Assembly: GCA_045614505.1 (NCBI GenBank)
Contig: JAZLDA010000027.1
Coordinates: forward strand, 1-29,247
DNA from: SIG607 sp045614505
GTDB lineage: Bacteria > Bacillota > Clostridia > Oscillospirales > Acutalibacteraceae
Length of the DNA: 29,247 nt
Reading direction: 5' to 3'
The position numbers and the translations under genes are program-made. The notes under the pieces are model-generated. The model was given only the letters and a program-made list of their open reading frames with translations. It was not told the origin of the DNA and did not search any database. Positions within the stretch are counted from its first letter, which is position 1; each line of letters starts with the position of its first letter. Below, piece after piece: positions 28,860 to 29,247 of the stretch.

Positions 28860-29247
28860 TGAAAAACTTAGATTTAAGTAAGTATGGCATTATCGGTGCG
28901 AAGGAAATCATTCACAATCCTTCTTACGAGGAGCTCTTCGTTGCTGAGACTGACCCAACACTGGAAGGCTATGAAAAGGGTCAAGAAACCGAGCTTGGCG
29001 CTGTTAATGTTATGACCGGTATCTACACCGGACGTTCCCCTAAGGATAAGTTCATTGTTATGGACGAAAACTCCAAGGACACCGTTTGGTGGACCAGCGA
29101 TGAGTTCAAGAACGACAACCACCCCTGCAGTGAGGAAACCTGGAAAGTATTAAAGGATATCGCTGTTAAACAGCTTTCTGATAAGAAACTTTATGTTGTT
29201 GATGTTTTCTGCGGTGCAAACGAAGACAGCAGAATGTCTATCCGTTT
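28860..29247 (+). CDS. pckA: ATP-dependent phosphoenolpyruvate carboxykinase, N-terminal part
   Basis: PckA interconverts oxaloacetate plus ATP with PEP, CO2 and ADP. In fermenters it often runs towards oxaloacetate. The first 129 codons are present and run off the window: MKNLDLSKYGI, then TGIYTGRSPKDKFIVMDENSKDTVWW (about 53-78), the N-terminal substrate-binding block of the family, and YVVDVFCGANEDSRMSIRF. AAGAGG stands before the ATG. Codons favour AAG, GTT, CTT and GGT/GGC, as in the alcohol dehydrogenase gene, suggesting high expression. Confidence 0.95.

Overview
The window looks like a piece of a spore-forming, low-to-mid GC Firmicutes chromosome, most likely a gut-type Clostridia (Oscillospiraceae/Ruminococcaceae-like, inferred from gene content only). 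The support is a SpoIIID regulator, a SpoVB-type flippase, a YaaB/RemB-type DUF370 protein, AGGAGG-type ribosome binding sites, sigma-A promoters, and the replication-origin order dnaA-dnaN-yaaA(S4)-recF-remB-gyrB-gyrA.

Layout. Positions 1-1968 hold the start of a secreted protein (minus) and spoVB (plus). Positions 2126-3327 hold a coupled pair, a short QueG-like protein and tadA, both acting on the tRNA wobble base. Positions 3342-3469 hold two parS-type palindromes with a hairpin and five telomere-like heptamers between them. Positions 3483-13243 are the origin block, all on the minus strand: dnaA, dnaN, S4 protein, recF, DUF370 protein, gyrB, gyrA and a CPBP-family membrane protease translationally coupled to gyrA. 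A perfect DnaA box lies between dnaA and dnaN. Positions 13421-18759 are mixed metabolic or housekeeping genes: SLOG protein, membrane-anchored alpha/beta hydrolase, MFS transporter, PIG-L deacetylase, zinc alcohol dehydrogenase. Positions 18823-20635 contain an XRE regulator preceded by a highly structured, independently promoted RNA with mutually exclusive terminator and antiterminator pairings, then a PHP phosphoesterase, an array of small hairpins separated by GATGATATAC, and tRNA-Arg(ACG), a substrate of the TadA encoded in the same window. Positions 20752-22021 hold a DUF3048 lipoprotein and spoIIID, convergent on one shared terminator that encodes the ends of both proteins. spoIIID has a sigma-E type promoter.

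The most unusual region is 22245-28483. It holds seven consecutive minus-strand genes, read as one operon from a promoter at 28528-28556 to a terminator at 22134-22173. Every product carries at least one FCxxCG...FCxxCG zinc ribbon joined to membrane segments, a signal peptide or unrelated extracytoplasmic domains. One of them ends in six exact 21-residue Cys/His repeats. In the proteins whose topology I can infer, the ribbon falls on the cytoplasmic side. I do not recognise a described system with this composition. The window closes with a strong promoter, a structured leader and the first part of pckA (PEP carboxykinase).

Limits: all family calls come from reading motifs by eye. No searches, folding energies or skew calculations were run.
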